Shown here in pieces: positions 1 to 11,071 of a DNA stretch of 64,000 nt (its first letter is position 1; each line of letters opens with the position of its first letter). The position numbers were made by a program, and so were the translations under genes. This DNA comes from Cryptomeria japonica (Eukaryota > Streptophyta > Pinopsida > Cupressales > Cupressaceae): contig NC_081412.1 of assembly GCF_030272615.1 (NCBI RefSeq), positions 23,156,432-23,220,431 of the forward strand. Direction: 5' to 3'. Under the pieces are notes generated by a model. The model was not told the origin of the DNA, ran no database searches, and worked only from the letters and a program-made list of their open reading frames with translations.

Positions 1-240
1 GATGGCTCAAAGAAGCCAGTCCCCCTTAAGTTGGGCAATGGCTCAAGAAAGCTAACCCCTCTAAGTTGCAATATATGCAATATAAATTAAGTAGTAATCT
101 CGCTAATATTTATTATTACTTTGGTTTATATATATTACTGTTACTAATCTATGTGCAGGTACATTCAAGAACAAGGAGACAAAGTATAATAAGACAAGGA
201 GCAATTGCTTGGGGACAAGCAAATTCAAGAGGGGGAGATT
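1..240 (+). mobile_element. 3' part of an upstream internal domain of the tandem LTR array
   Basis: These 240 bases match 2417-2656 base for base as far as I compared them, including the polypurine tract just before the LTR. 2417-2656 is the 3' end of an internal domain, so another internal domain of the same element must lie to the left, mostly outside the window. It ends in a purine run (about 228-240) directly followed by an LTR starting TGTCATGTCCCC. No coding potential is supported; the short open frame here is duplicated in the second copy and resembles no protein I know. Confidence 0.85.
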
Positions 241-1055
241 TGTCATGTCCCCATTGAGGAGTTATACGATCAGCATAATAAAGTTAATAATGCAATTATC
301 CTAAACTAATATGTGCCATTAAGTATATTGAAGGAGAACGGTCAACAAGAGACACGAGATGCGTCTCATCCTTGTGACCTTCCACACTAGCACAGGGTAT
401 ATAGAGGCACAAGTATCACGTCAACAAGGGGGGGGGAGATAGATCATTTTTCAGGCAATTATATACAGTGGCCTATTATTGTTATTCTTATCAAACGTAG
501 CACAGTTGCAGAAAATATCATGTACGGACATTAATAGCATAATTATATCAGACAACTACGAATTATAATATCAGATTCAGACAGTTCAAATCTATTTCCT
601 TCACAATAGTATTTCAGTTAGCGATTGTGAGCAAATATATTAGGACAAGAGCGTAGTCCACATCTAGAGGCGAAGAGAGACCCAGGGGCATGTGTATTAG
701 ACAAGCATTCGATTAATTCGCCAACAGTTCAAGACAACATAAATCATTTCGAGCAAATAAATATAGCGGCCTAGTAACGCGATACATCAGAAATTACAGT
801 TACTGTTAAAAGCCATATTACCAGTGGCATATTCCTTCTGCTCTTATCAGTTGTAATGTTGTTATAGCAAACATCATATACATAATTTGTCCCTTAATAT
901 CATTATTGTTATCAGAACATTACATTCCAAAATCTCTGCGTGTACTACTGATTTACATCAGAAATAATAATTAACAGATCTGAGTTACATCCAATACAAG
1001 TCCAAGTACAAGTATCAAATAGGAGTAAGTCCCAGATCAGGAAGGGGACATTACA
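241..1055 (+). repeat. LTR of gag-only retrotransposon, array copy 1
   Basis: 815-bp LTR bounded by TG..CA. Its ends are near-perfect inverted repeats (TGTCATGTCCCC at the start, GGGGACATTACA at the end). A polypurine tract precedes it and a primer-binding site follows it. It matches 2657-3471 at a constant offset of 2416 with no length change, so the two LTRs have not diverged by any indel. It serves as 3' LTR to the upstream internal domain and as 5' LTR to the domain at 1056-2656. Confidence 0.9.
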
Positions 1056-1056
1056 G

Positions 1057-1068
1057 TGGTATCAGAGC
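1057..1068 (+). other. Primer-binding site (initiator-Met tRNA type)
   Basis: TGGTATCAGAGC lies one base after the LTR end. This is the standard plant LTR-retrotransposon priming site, complementary to the 3' end of initiator methionine tRNA. Confidence 0.9.
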
Positions 1069-1098
1069 ATAATCCTGTCAACCTGTGCAAAATAGTTA

Positions 1099-1908
1099 AT
1101 GCAAAACTTTCGACGCAGAAGAAGTACGTCAGCCATGGCAGAACAGTTAGCAACTGAATTTAGAACATTCATGGAGCAAACTAATGAGAAGTTTGAGAAG
1201 ACCAATCAACTAATCCAACAAGCTATTCAAAGTATTAACAAAAATAATCATGAGAGACCTATCTCAAATTCGGGAAGAGACACTCATTCAAACCATTCCG
1301 AGAATCAACATTCAACTCAAAGCTCCATCCTTAGACCTACTATGCCCTCATTCTTACCAAGAGAAGAGCCCATGATGGAAGTGGAGGAATCAATAATCGA
1401 AAACATTGATGAGATAGCAGTAATGTACGCAAGGCTTGACCCCGAAGTACAAGAGCGCATCCCTTTTAAAGAATATTACGAAGTTCAGAAACAAGCCAAC
1501 CCGAATACGAGGAAGAGGCATGTTGACAAAGATCTCCAGGTTAGGTTGAGTAAAATGACATTACCATACTTTGATGGGACTGGAAAATCTTCAGCGCAAT
1601 CGTGGGTTCAAAAATTGGATACATATTTGTCACTCAGCCCAATGACAGAAGATAATGCCATCAAATTTGCTACCCTTCATCTAACAGGGATAGCACATGA
1701 TTGGTGGCACCATGGTCTTGTTACTCAAGATCACCGAAACATTACTACTTATGGTGAATTCACTCAAAGGCTCACCTATTTATTTGTAGAAGGGCTCAAA
1801 GACTCCATCAAGAAGATCGTCAATCCATTGGAGCCTCAAAATTTAAGTGAGGCAATACAAAGGGCCATCAAGGTTGAAGATAATTTCTCAAAGGAAAGAA
1901 GATGTTGA
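1099..1908 (+). CDS. Gag-like protein of a non-autonomous LTR retrotransposon
   Basis: A 269-residue open frame starting 30 bases after the primer-binding site. Residues about 10-50 look coiled-coil (charged, heptad-like). Residues about 150-250 match the plant retrotransposon gag (capsid-like) domain: LPYFDGTGK, then SWVQKLDTYL, then ATLHLTGIAHDWW, then a conserved helix ending in VEDNF. Gag forms the particle that packages the element RNA. There is no CCHC zinc knuckle, protease, integrase or reverse transcriptase before the next LTR, so the element depends on enzymes from elsewhere. The domain style is Gypsy-like. The start is the first ATG after the primer site; a second ATG lies 12 codons later. 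The gag assignment is confident; activity is not shown. Confidence 0.8.
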   Translation: MQNFRRRRSTSAMAEQLATEFRTFMEQTNEKFEKTNQLIQQAIQSINKNNHERPISNSGRDTHSNHSENQHSTQSSILRPTMPSFLPREEPMMEVEESIIENIDEIAVMYARLDPEVQERIPFKEYYEVQKQANPNTRKRHVDKDLQVRLSKMTLPYFDGTGKSSAQSWVQKLDTYLSLSPMTEDNAIKFATLHLTGIAHDWWHHGLVTQDHRNITTYGEFTQRLTYLFVEGLKDSIKKIVNPLEPQNLSEAIQRAIKVEDNFSKERRC

Positions 1909-1974
1909 AGCACTCCAACAGAAGAGTTGTACTCATATGTAAAATTTACACCATTGTATATTAATTGTAAATGG

Positions 1975-2470
1975 GCTCAATAAAGTCAGCACCTCTCTAG
2001 ACATTAAGGCTCAAGGAAGCCAAAGATGGGCAGCTTGACTCAAGGAAGTGAGCACCCTAAGTAAGAATAAGGGCTCAAGGAAGCCAAATGTGGGCAGCTT
2101 GACTCAAGGAAGTCAGCACCCTAAGAATAAGGGCTCAAGGAAGCCAAAGATAGGTAGTTTGACTCAAGGAAGTCAACACCCTATGTAAGAATAAGGGCTC
2201 AAGGAAGCCAAATTTGGGCAGCTTGACTCAAGGAAGTCAGCACCCTAAGAATAAGGGCTCAAGGAAGCCAAATGTGGGTAGCTTGGCTCAAGGAAGTCAG
2301 TACCCAGATGATTCAAAGGAAGTCAATCCATTTTAGACTGAGATGGCTCAAGGAAGTCAGTCTCTAGAGATTGGGTAGAGATTGCTCAAGGAAGCCAATC
2401 TCTCACATATGGACAAGATGGCTCAAAGAAGCCAGTCCCCCTTAAGTTGGGCAATGGCTCAAGAAAGCTA
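1975..2470 (+). repeat. Minisatellite inside the gag-only element
   Basis: About five copies of a 58-66 bp unit lie at 2005-2320. Each contains two half-units, GGCTCAAGGAAGCCAAA and GACTCAAGGAAGTCAGCA. More degenerate half-units run on to about 2470. Neighbouring units differ by small indels (CCTAAGAATAAGG versus CCTAAGTAAGAATAAGG). The array lies between the gag stop and the polypurine tract and contains no long open frame. Confidence 0.85.
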
Positions 2471-2656
2471 ACCCCTCTAAGTTGCAATATATGCAATATA
2501 AATTAAGTAGTAATCTCGCTAATATTTATTATTACTTTGGTTTATATATATTACTGTTACTAATCTATGTGCAGGTACATTCAAGAACAAGGAGACAAAG
2601 TATAATAAGACAAGGAGCAATTGCTTGGGGACAAGCAAATTCAAGAGGGGGAGATT

Positions 2657-3471
2657 TGTCATGTCCCCATTGAGGAGTTATACGATCAGCATAATAAAGT
2701 TAATAATGCAATTATCCTAAACTAATATGTGCCATTAAGTATATTGAAGGAGAACGGTCAACAAGAGACACGAGATGCGTCTCATCCTTGTGACCTTCCA
2801 CACTAGCACAGGGTATATAGAGGCACAAGTATCACGTCAACAAGGGGGGGGGAGATAGATCATTTTTCAGGCAATTATATACAGTGGCCTATTATTGTTA
2901 TTCTTATCAAACGTAGCACAGTTGCAGAAAATATCATGTACGGACATTAATAGCATAATTATATCAGACAACTACGAATTATAATATCAGATTCAGACAG
3001 TTCAAATCTATTTCCTTCACAATAGTATTTCAGTTAGCGATTGTGAGCAAATATATTAGGACAAGAGCGTAGTCCACATCTAGAGGCGAAGAGAGACCCA
3101 GGGGCATGTGTATTAGACAAGCATTCGATTAATTCGCCAACAGTTCAAGACAACATAAATCATTTCGAGCAAATAAATATAGCGGCCTAGTAACGCGATA
3201 CATCAGAAATTACAGTTACTGTTAAAAGCCATATTACCAGTGGCATATTCCTTCTGCTCTTATCAGTTGTAATGTTGTTATAGCAAACATCATATACATA
3301 ATTTGTCCCTTAATATCATTATTGTTATCAGAACATTACATTCCAAAATCTCTGCGTGTACTACTGATTTACATCAGAAATAATAATTAACAGATCTGAG
3401 TTACATCCAATACAAGTCCAAGTACAAGTATCAAATAGGAGTAAGTCCCAGATCAGGAAGGGGACATTACA
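2657..3471 (+). repeat. LTR of gag-only retrotransposon, array copy 2
   Basis: Second 815-bp LTR, with the same length and termini as 241-1055. Its right end abuts the chitinase copy A exon directly: the base after the terminal TTACA begins the sequence shared with copy B around 14070. The first five flanking bases (GTCGA) should be one target-site duplication. The partner copy would lie at the far left of the array, outside the window. Confidence 0.9.
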
Positions 3472-4489
3472 GTCGATGTTAAGTTGCTTGCAAAACTTTT
3501 GATAATAATTGACTCTGCTACTCACAGCTCCAGAATTTCCTCCATTACATTCCATACCATTAATGGCTCTGATTGTGGCTCCGAAGCCCTGTCCATTAGT
3601 AATTGCCTTATGACAGTTGCTATTCACCATCCAAAACCACACTGCTGTCTTAAATGAGATAGTGGAATCAGATGCCACAATCTCTGGATTGTTCAACCCA
3701 TCAAATTTCAAGTAGTTTCCTGCTGTTCCATAGTTGTAGTTCCTGTCATCAACTTACATTATCTTTGTTACCATTTCAGTGATTGAAAACAATCATGTAG
3801 AAAATGAAAACAATTATTACTCACCATGAAAGTTGGAGGGGGCCTCTACCATAATAACGCTTTCCAGCTTTGCAAGGATAGTGGGTGTTGGAAGAATCAC
3901 AGTAGTCGCTACCAGGATTTTGCTCTTAAATGTAGCAAAATGCTGAGATATATATGAAAGAAAAAGGGAAAAAGTGAGTAAGTGACTAAATCTCCTGGCC
4001 AAGCTTCTAACAGCATACAATTAGTATTATCTGTTCAATGAAAAAAAAGAGTTTTAAGAATGGACTAGTATATGCAATGTATACTTCACCTCCAGTCTCA
4101 TGGCCAGCATTAGCAAAATAGGCAGCCAATTCTCTCTTATTAACATCAGAAGACCCAGATGTTCCAAATCCTTTGAAAGCATTGGCAGCATTAATAAAAG
4201 CATTATAGTTGTAAAACCCCTTTCCTTTACACCCACTGCCTGCTCCTCCAACTATAGAGTTAAAAACACCAGCAGTAACTATGGAACCCACACTTCCACC
4301 ACCACCAGTAGATGGAGAAGAATAACAAGGGCCTTCTTTGCAACCTTCTCCACAGTAAGGATTGCCTGTTCCACAGTAGCCATATTTACTGCAACACAGT
4401 CCATTGGAACACCCACAATTCTGACAAACTCCCACACCCACTAATAATAATAGAATAAGCAGTAAAGATACTGAACAAGACGAGGGCAT
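3472..4489 (-). pseudogene. Class IV chitinase pseudogene (copy A), interrupted by retrotransposon
   Basis: Same gene model as copy B at 14045-15090. Exon 1 is 4090-4489 (400 nt), exon 2 is 3825-3942 (118 nt) and exon 3 is 3472-3742, cut short by the LTR. Introns have GT..AG ends and are 147 and 82 nt. Exon 1 encodes a signal peptide, an eight-cysteine hevein-type chitin-binding domain, a GGGGS linker and the GH19 start through the catalytic HETG motif. Two lesions are visible. In exon 2, FCYI is followed by TAA (3926-3928) where copy B has GAA. In exon 3, the frame runs into LTR sequence after QLNID, losing the last residues including the terminal Cys. The ATG at 4489 is chosen because it aligns with copy B and starts a clean signal peptide; an in-frame ATG upstream at 4555 lies on the 5' side of the hydrophobic start and has no such support. 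The lost exon end should lie left of the array. Confidence 0.92.
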
Positions 4490-4557
4490 GTTGCTCATAT
4501 TGTTTTTCAGAGCCGTGATTTCATTTCCTTGGTGTTTATCCTCTATCTGGTACACAA

Positions 4558-4564
4558 TTATATA
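4558..4564 (-). promoter_or_regulatory. TATA box of chitinase copy A
   Basis: TATATAA on the minus strand, about 70 bases upstream of the copy A ATG. It sits at the same place as the copy B box, so the core promoter was copied with the gene. Confidence 0.5.
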
Positions 4565-5254
4565 GGGGTTATTGTTTGCATCAGTATCATACTGGTTGAA
4601 GAGGCGTGCATTTTCAATGCTTTTTGGGATTGTTGCGTATCATTCACGCATGTTTAGCCTCTGGGATCAAGTCTAGACTCCATAAACTAGGCTCATATGC
4701 AGAGCACCTACTTCATTTATGGGGAGCAGATTTCGTCAAACATCAAAGATTCTGAAACTCAGATCATCCAGATTAACTTTGCTTGACCTGTATGAAAGGC
4801 TTTTTTAAGATATAATTTTTTTAATTTTCTTTTTATGAAAACGAGTCGGATATACTTGTCTTTCTATAGCAAATTATAACAGTGTGAGATGTCAATATAC
4901 TTGTCTTTCTATAGCAAATTGTGTCAGTGTGAATTAGGATATAATGTCTTTCTATACCAAAGTATGACAGTGTGAATTAGGATATAATGTACATTCAAAT
5001 TAGAAAGTTGTCTTTCATTAAGCAGTTATGTGTAGGGGATTCAGTCTGAATGTAATGTGTTTCTGAGAGTTTGAATTTTGATGGATGGTCTTTTTATTTC
5101 ATATTATTTTCTATTAATTGTATTCAATCAATTGAATTACAATATTTCGATTTTTTTAATAATTTTATATATAAATTATATGAATTATTTGAAATTCGAT
5201 TAGACCACATATATAAAGATACTGAACAAAGAGCTTAGTCATATACTGGATACA

Positions 5255-5714
5255 AACATGCTTCCCTGTGAACAGTAAAGATGTTAATAAAGCTATGTAT
5301 ACTTCAAGAGCATGGTAGGAATAGTGCCGCTAACAAAAATATTAGGAACCTAAAGATTTCCCATGTCACTCAATCCCAAGAATAGAGACGTTTAAAGTCC
5401 ACAGACATGGAAGACTTCTACTTAAGGAAGGTTGAGCATAAGCCAACTCACATAAGTAAAATCCTTAGGCAATCGGATGATCCAAACATGCTTCCCTGTG
5501 AACAGTAAAGATGTTAATAAAGCTATGTATACTTCAAGAGCATGGTAGGAATAGTGCCGCTAACAAAAATATTAGGAACCTAAAGATTTCCCATGTCACT
5601 CAATCCCAAGAATAGAGACGTTTAAAGTCCACAGACATGGAAGACTTCTACTTAAGGAAGGTTGAGCATAAGCCAACTCACATAAGTAAAATCCTTAGGC
5701 AATCGGATGATCCA
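5255..5714. repeat. Perfect 230-bp tandem duplication in copy A
   Basis: 5255-5484 and 5485-5714 read the same base for base, starting AACATGCTTCCCTGTGAACA. Copy B has a single equivalent at about 15850-16100, so this doubling happened after the segmental duplication. An older diverged relative lies at 5930-6170 (copy B 16330-16530). Confidence 0.9.
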
Positions 5715-8700
5715 AACAATAAATAGACAACAAATGAATCATTTAATCTTGATGTTAGCCTTCAACTGTCAACATGTCAACTGGGAACCAAATTGTGATA
5801 CTGTCTTATAGTCTGCTATAATATGATGAATATAAATGATATGAATCGTTTGAAGTTTGATTAGAACATATATATATATATATAAAGATATTACCCAATA
5901 ATTTATTCTGTATATAGCTAACTCTATAGGTATGCTCCCTGTGAACAGTAAAGATTTTAATATTCTTCCACCATAGTTTATATTGTCTGAACAAAAATAC
6001 TCTATAAATGCCTTGAATAAATATCAGAATTCTAAAGATTTTCTATGCCACTTAATCCCAGGAATAGAGACGTTTAAGTCCAAAAGAAACTTGAAGGCTT
6101 CTACTTAAAGAAAGATCACCATAAGCCAACTCTCATAACCTAAAATCCTTAGGCAAACAGATAATCCAAACAATAAATAAACAACAAATGGATAATTAAG
6201 CTTGATGTTATCCTTTAACTGTCAACCACAATAGAGGAATCAAAATGCCAACCAGGAACCAGATTGTGGTACTGTTTTGTTATGTGCTCGTCTTTGAGAA
6301 GTTATGGTTGTTTTTATGTACTTCCATCATGAAGTGATAAAGTGATAGTTGAAATTTATTTTGTTTTGATAACTGTTTTTTTTTTAATGTGTTTGTTATT
6401 TGTTTTTTATTAAAATAAACAGTAAAATAAGGGTGCTAGTACTGTATACAAACATTTCATGAGTGGCAAAAAGAAGGTAGCCAAATAAGGGTGCTGACTC
6501 TGTACAAGCTTAGGTCGAACAGGTCAAAAACAGTCAATCAAAAACAGTCAATCAGAGAACCACTACCATAGGCCTACCTAACCAAAAACAGCACAATAGC
6601 AGAAAGCTATGATCCCAACTCAATAGAGGGGAGAATTACCCCCAACCTGACACGGAGATTGGGAGGTGCAGGACTTACCTTTATGCCTATGACAAAGTAA
6701 TGTTATACATGAAATGTGATTGTAGGGAGTAAATGATTTAATTAATAATAATGTAAAATTTGAAGTTAATTAAGACATGTTAATGTTTGAAAGATTAAAT
6801 TTATTTGGATAAATATATTTTAAAGAATGATTTTGTTTGGGTAAATAGACACATTTCATATTAATATTTATCTTTTAATAATATTTTAATATATTTGTGC
6901 TAGTTTTAATAGTTTTTAATTAGTAAATTGTGGTCTTGTGAACTACTCTTATTATATTCATATTATGAAAAACAACATTGTCTTACAATATTTCATTCTA
7001 GAGTGTGATATGGAAGAAAACAATTTTTTTACTTACCATGGAAACAAAAGCCAACATAAAGATTTAACTCCTACCCTGCTATATTATTTTTTTAGCTATA
7101 TCATGTACTCAATCCTACCTATCCCCACACCCACACATTACTATGTCTAGTGTTTGTCAATAATATTTCCATAGTCAACAACATCTAGCAAAACTAATCC
7201 TACTATGCTCTTGATGAAATTGATGGCATTGTTACCTTTCATATGATCAGACTAAAAAGAAAACTAGAAACATAGAGAGAAATAGAGAAGAACAATGTCA
7301 ATTGGAGCACAACGATAATTGATTTATGCATTTAATTTATAATTAAATACACAATAAATTTTATATATATTGCAGCATAGAGTTAGTTTAGATATTTATA
7401 ATGGATAGATGAAAGAGAGCAATATGGATAGTTGTAGGCAATGTTAGGCGACTGGTCTATGTCATCTTGTACATTTAATATATTTATTCTAACCACCCTC
7501 AAAAATTAATCATATTAATTATTTTAATTAATATTCCCCCATAATCTAGAAAAGATCATTCATGATAATATCCCTAAGTAACAACCATCAAACATTCATG
7601 TGAGTTTTCATAATCATAAAAGACTCTTATTATATACAAACTTAGTCTCACATAAATATTTGATGGTTGTCATTCAAGGTGGATTGTTGTGAATTATTAC
7701 CGCTGTATTAGTGAATAAGTGATTGCAAATGGTACCTACATGATAAGGCTTTGTTCCAAGATTCATCTTTTCTAGATTATAAGTGTATTTAAAAATAATT
7801 AGTATAATTAAGTTAGGTTGAGGATGTTAGAATAGATATAGATGACTTGACATACACATGTTTCCTTGTCGACGACGCTCTCTTTTAGAGCACTATAAAG
7901 CCTTTGCTTTACACTCACTTCTATCTATAGGAAAGCATATTGGGTATGACTTCAAAATATTAAGTTTGGCTCCTCACGTATCTTACTAGTGAAACATCAA
8001 AAAAATTACAAGCTCAAACTCTTTATTATAGATAGAATAGAATCCTTCAATCTCTACTATCATGAAAAGAAAAAGAGAAATACTTAAGATAGAGAAAAAC
8101 TTTGCAAATTAGAGCACACCAATAATAGGCTTTTGTATATAATTTATGAAAAAATACATAATGGATTTTATAGATAATATGGCATAGATTTAGTTCAGGC
8201 ACTTATATTTGATAGGTGAAAGAGAACGACATGGACAATTGTAGGAACAATTAGGAGACTGGTTTGTTTTAACTTGTATTATTAATTTATTTATTCTAAT
8301 AAAAGCACCATTAGATGCCAAGAGAGAAGTATTAATCAATAAAAAATCTTGTCGAGGCAATGTGATCTCTAATACTTCATTCATGACCCCAACATAAGTA
8401 TTTTGTAATAGAAATGCATCATTATTTTTACACATTATTTATCATCCCTTGCATCTAACATAACTCCAATAAACATTAAAATAATGTGTGTACCAACACA
8501 ATCATATTAATTTAATTAGGAAGATTAAAATATATACAATTAATAATTAATAAATTTATTTTTTTATAAATTTCATTTAGTTACAAAATTTTATAATTAA
8601 AAAATAGCTATAATATTATAATATAAAGAAAATGGGAAAGACATGAAACAAATAGATAAAGAAATTAATTACTTTACCTTGTCTTTGACTTTCTCATATC

Positions 8701-9900
8701 ATGGAATGATCTAAAATACCCTCGTCTAATTGTTTTTTTTTTTCTTTAGATGATTTTTGCATGGGTGGAATATGGTTACTTATAGAAGTTGCATGATGTT
8801 GATATGATGATTGATAGGTTGAAGAAAATAGCAGGGTAAGGATAAGATAAGAGAAAATGGTAAAAATGAGAGCAAGGGCTTTCATTTATAATTTTTTTAT
8901 GGAGAAAATCAATGAACAAGATGTCATATCCAATGGATCATGGATAGGATTGAAAGACAGTGAGAGCATGGATTAAGGGATTAGCCTTGTGAAAAGTGTC
9001 ACGAGGTGGAGGCATGATAATAACAAGTGTCATATAAATAAGAGCTAGTTGTGCTCACACATATGTGGGAACATATGGGAAAGCTTGTGAAAGGGACAAG
9101 TGTAAGAGATAGGGTGCCTATTTCATGATCTTTTCATGCTCAGACATGTGTGATCATGAGAAGGTAGGGACACTTCTCACATGATGGCAAGTTTAGAACT
9201 TGATTCATATAGATGGATTTATTGGCTAGGATTAATTGTAAAAGGATTAAAAGGTGAGGTCAAATTAAATATTAGGAAAATGGTAATGAAGGTTAATTAG
9301 CCTAAGTTAATTAATCAAGTAGGTATTAATTTATTAATTTAGTGAGAGGATTTGAGGGATAAAAGTGTAGACTTAATTAACAATATAAATTTATTTAATT
9401 AAAGGTAAATAGAAAGATAAAGAAAAAATTAAATAAATGACAAATATTTATTTAATTGGATTCGATGGGGTAAATTTAAGTGTGGTTAGGTATGAATAAA
9501 TTTAGGTGTTTACATATTTCCATCTTTGATATTGTGTAATGATTGTAAGAAGTAATGTTATATTAAAGAAGAAAAAATATAATGGGTAGGAAGGGATAAG
9601 GAATAGTTGCATGATGCCCTAGTCATTCCAATAGTATGAGGAAGGATGAGGAGGAGATAGTGGCATGCCCCATTAAGAGGACAAACAAGTTCCAAGAAAA
9701 TGGATATGCTCTCAAAATTTATAGGATGGCTATAGGATGAAAGGTAAAAGAATGTGGAGAGTAAATAGATAGAAAGGATATATGGATGATGGATAGATGG
9801 AGGAGAATCATTTTATGGTGGTATAGAGAAACCCGATAGAGGAGAATAATTTTGTGGTAGTACAGGGAACCTAGATCTTTGAAATTGTGCTTAATGTTAT
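5715..9900. other. Duplicated non-coding AT-rich DNA (copy A)
   Basis: I see no protein-coding gene here. The stretch is AT-rich with many short stop-limited frames, and it is matched throughout by copy B. The part about 8700-9512 ends in GGTGTTTACA preceded by AT-rich partial palindromes. Read on the minus strand this resembles the start of an LTR (TGTAAACACC), so part may be an old solo LTR; no target duplication was found. Confidence 0.5.
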
Positions 9901-9924
9901 GCACCAACCCATAAGGAACCAATT

Positions 9925-10150
9925 GGGCTTAAATTGGCTCTTCGAGGAGGCTTCAAAAAGGTCTGGCTGGAAAGTGGTTCTCTAAACATAATAAATTCTT
10001 TGATTAAAAAGACAACCCCTAGCTAGATGATTAATAATATAATGCAGGAATGCTTTGAGATGATTGCAAAACTTGAAGAAATTTAAATTTTTTACGTTTT
10101 TAGGGAGGGCAATATGCCTACGGACCACGTGGAAAATCTTGGTGTTGCAA
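9925..10150 (+). pseudogene. RNase H (RVT_3-type) fragment, copy A
   Basis: A decayed stretch readable as GLKLAL..GFKKVWLES, then SLNIIN, then MIAKLEEI, then HVFREGN, ending HVENLG. This is the C-terminal half of the plant RNase H-like domain of LINEs and related elements. Copy B (22194-22435) reads ESDS; copy A reads ESGS, so the catalytic-type Asp is replaced by Gly. A stop replaces Gln in EEIQI. It is non-functional and was duplicated with its neighbours. Confidence 0.65.
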
Positions 10151-10359
10151 CTAGCGTGGAAGGCCATCGAAAATCTCTCTCCAATAGAGCATTAATTATG
10201 ATGGCTTTTCACATGTGTAAATCCATTCCTAGAAAGAAGTGGAAGCAACATTCCAGACTATTCCTATCGGCCTGGTTTTTTATCATCTGGTTGAAGCCTG
10301 GTTTTAGTGTAAATGCTAAAATTTGCAGAGGTAACAATTATATGGGTGGAGAGAAGAAT

Positions 10360-11071
10360 AGAATGGAATCCTTGTCGTGTGAGCTATGGGAGATAAACAA
10401 AGAGCTATGGGGGGAAGTTGTGAATGGTAGTCTGGAACCTTATGTAAGAAGACTCCATGGCCAGAACCACAAGCTCACAAAAATGTTTGTTAAAAACTAG
10501 AGCCATGGAGTGCTAAGTGTGTATGGTGTTGAATTTAGGATAGATGAACCCTTCATATCTAAGATTACAAGTCTAAGTATGGAGGGAAAAAAATTCTACA
10601 AAGAAAGGAAAAACTCGGAAGAAGCCCTATCGATTTTTTATGACAAAAAGAGCGCGCGAGAGAAGCAGAGTCAAGAAGAACATGGATGGAGGCTACAGCC
10701 GAAAGGATCTTCTGAGGCTTTGGGTGGATATGGCAGAGTTCATTATGAGGTACATAACCCTTGATGGTCGCTTTGCTAGTATTTTTACTTATCATTTCAC
10801 TATTTTGAATCACTTCAGGCATGATAAAAAAATCTCGATATTGTTTTATTTATTGTCATCTCTTGAGCATACCATTCACAAGTATTTTGAGAATGATGAA
10901 AATTTGGTTTTGCATGAGGGGTTAATACTCCTAATTATGGAGTATGATAAGGTTCATGAGGTTAAACCCTCCCCTATTTTGATAAACCCCAAACCCTTAG
11001 CCAGCCAGGATGTGCATAATGTTTCAAATATGAAATTTGGTGAGAAGGAGGGCAGGATGGCCATGGACTAG
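10360..11071 (+). pseudogene. Unrecognised conserved ORF, copy A (frameshifted)
   Basis: I do not recognise this family with confidence. The frame starts around MESLSCELWEINKELWGE and passes a TAG at 10498-10500 (expected Trp) into SVYGVEFRIDEPFI and MEGKKFYKERKNSEEALS. It then shifts frame near 10650, where GCGCGCGAG stands for GCAAG in copy B (+4 bases). It continues as GGYSRKDLLRLWVDMAEF, RYITLDGRFASIFTYHF and ENDENLVLHEGLILLIMEY. The predicted protein is soluble and mostly helical, with a charged acidic/basic middle. Its position between retroelement pieces and its copy number suggest a transposon-encoded protein, perhaps related to plant 'putative transposon protein' domains; that is only a guess. 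Copy B has different lesions and extends further, to 31746. Confidence 0.6.

Larger units (their letters stand above)
1056..2656 (+). mobile_element. Internal domain of gag-only LTR retrotransposon (TR-GAG/LARD type)
   Basis: A 1601-bp internal region bounded by the primer-binding site and a polypurine tract (about 2644-2656), holding only the gag frame and the minisatellite. Autonomous Gypsy elements need about 4-5 kb for gag-pol, so this element must be mobilised in trans. Confidence 0.85.

Noticed and set aside
66-257. 63-residue frame, also at 2482-2673
   Set aside because: Lies in the non-coding 3' end of the internal domain and runs into the LTR; no protein-like features; duplicated only because the element is.
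2005-2320. CRISPR-like regularly spaced repeats
   Set aside because: Units are contiguous and diverged, with no unique spacers; a minisatellite in a plant retroelement.
4100-4444. Plus-strand frame of 114 residues opposite chitinase exon 1
   Set aside because: Antisense shadow of the conserved exon; a similar one occurs opposite copy B.
4490-4555. Upstream in-frame Met for chitinase copy A
   Set aside because: Adds a charged segment before the signal peptide, and copy B does not support it; the ATG at 4489 fits the family.
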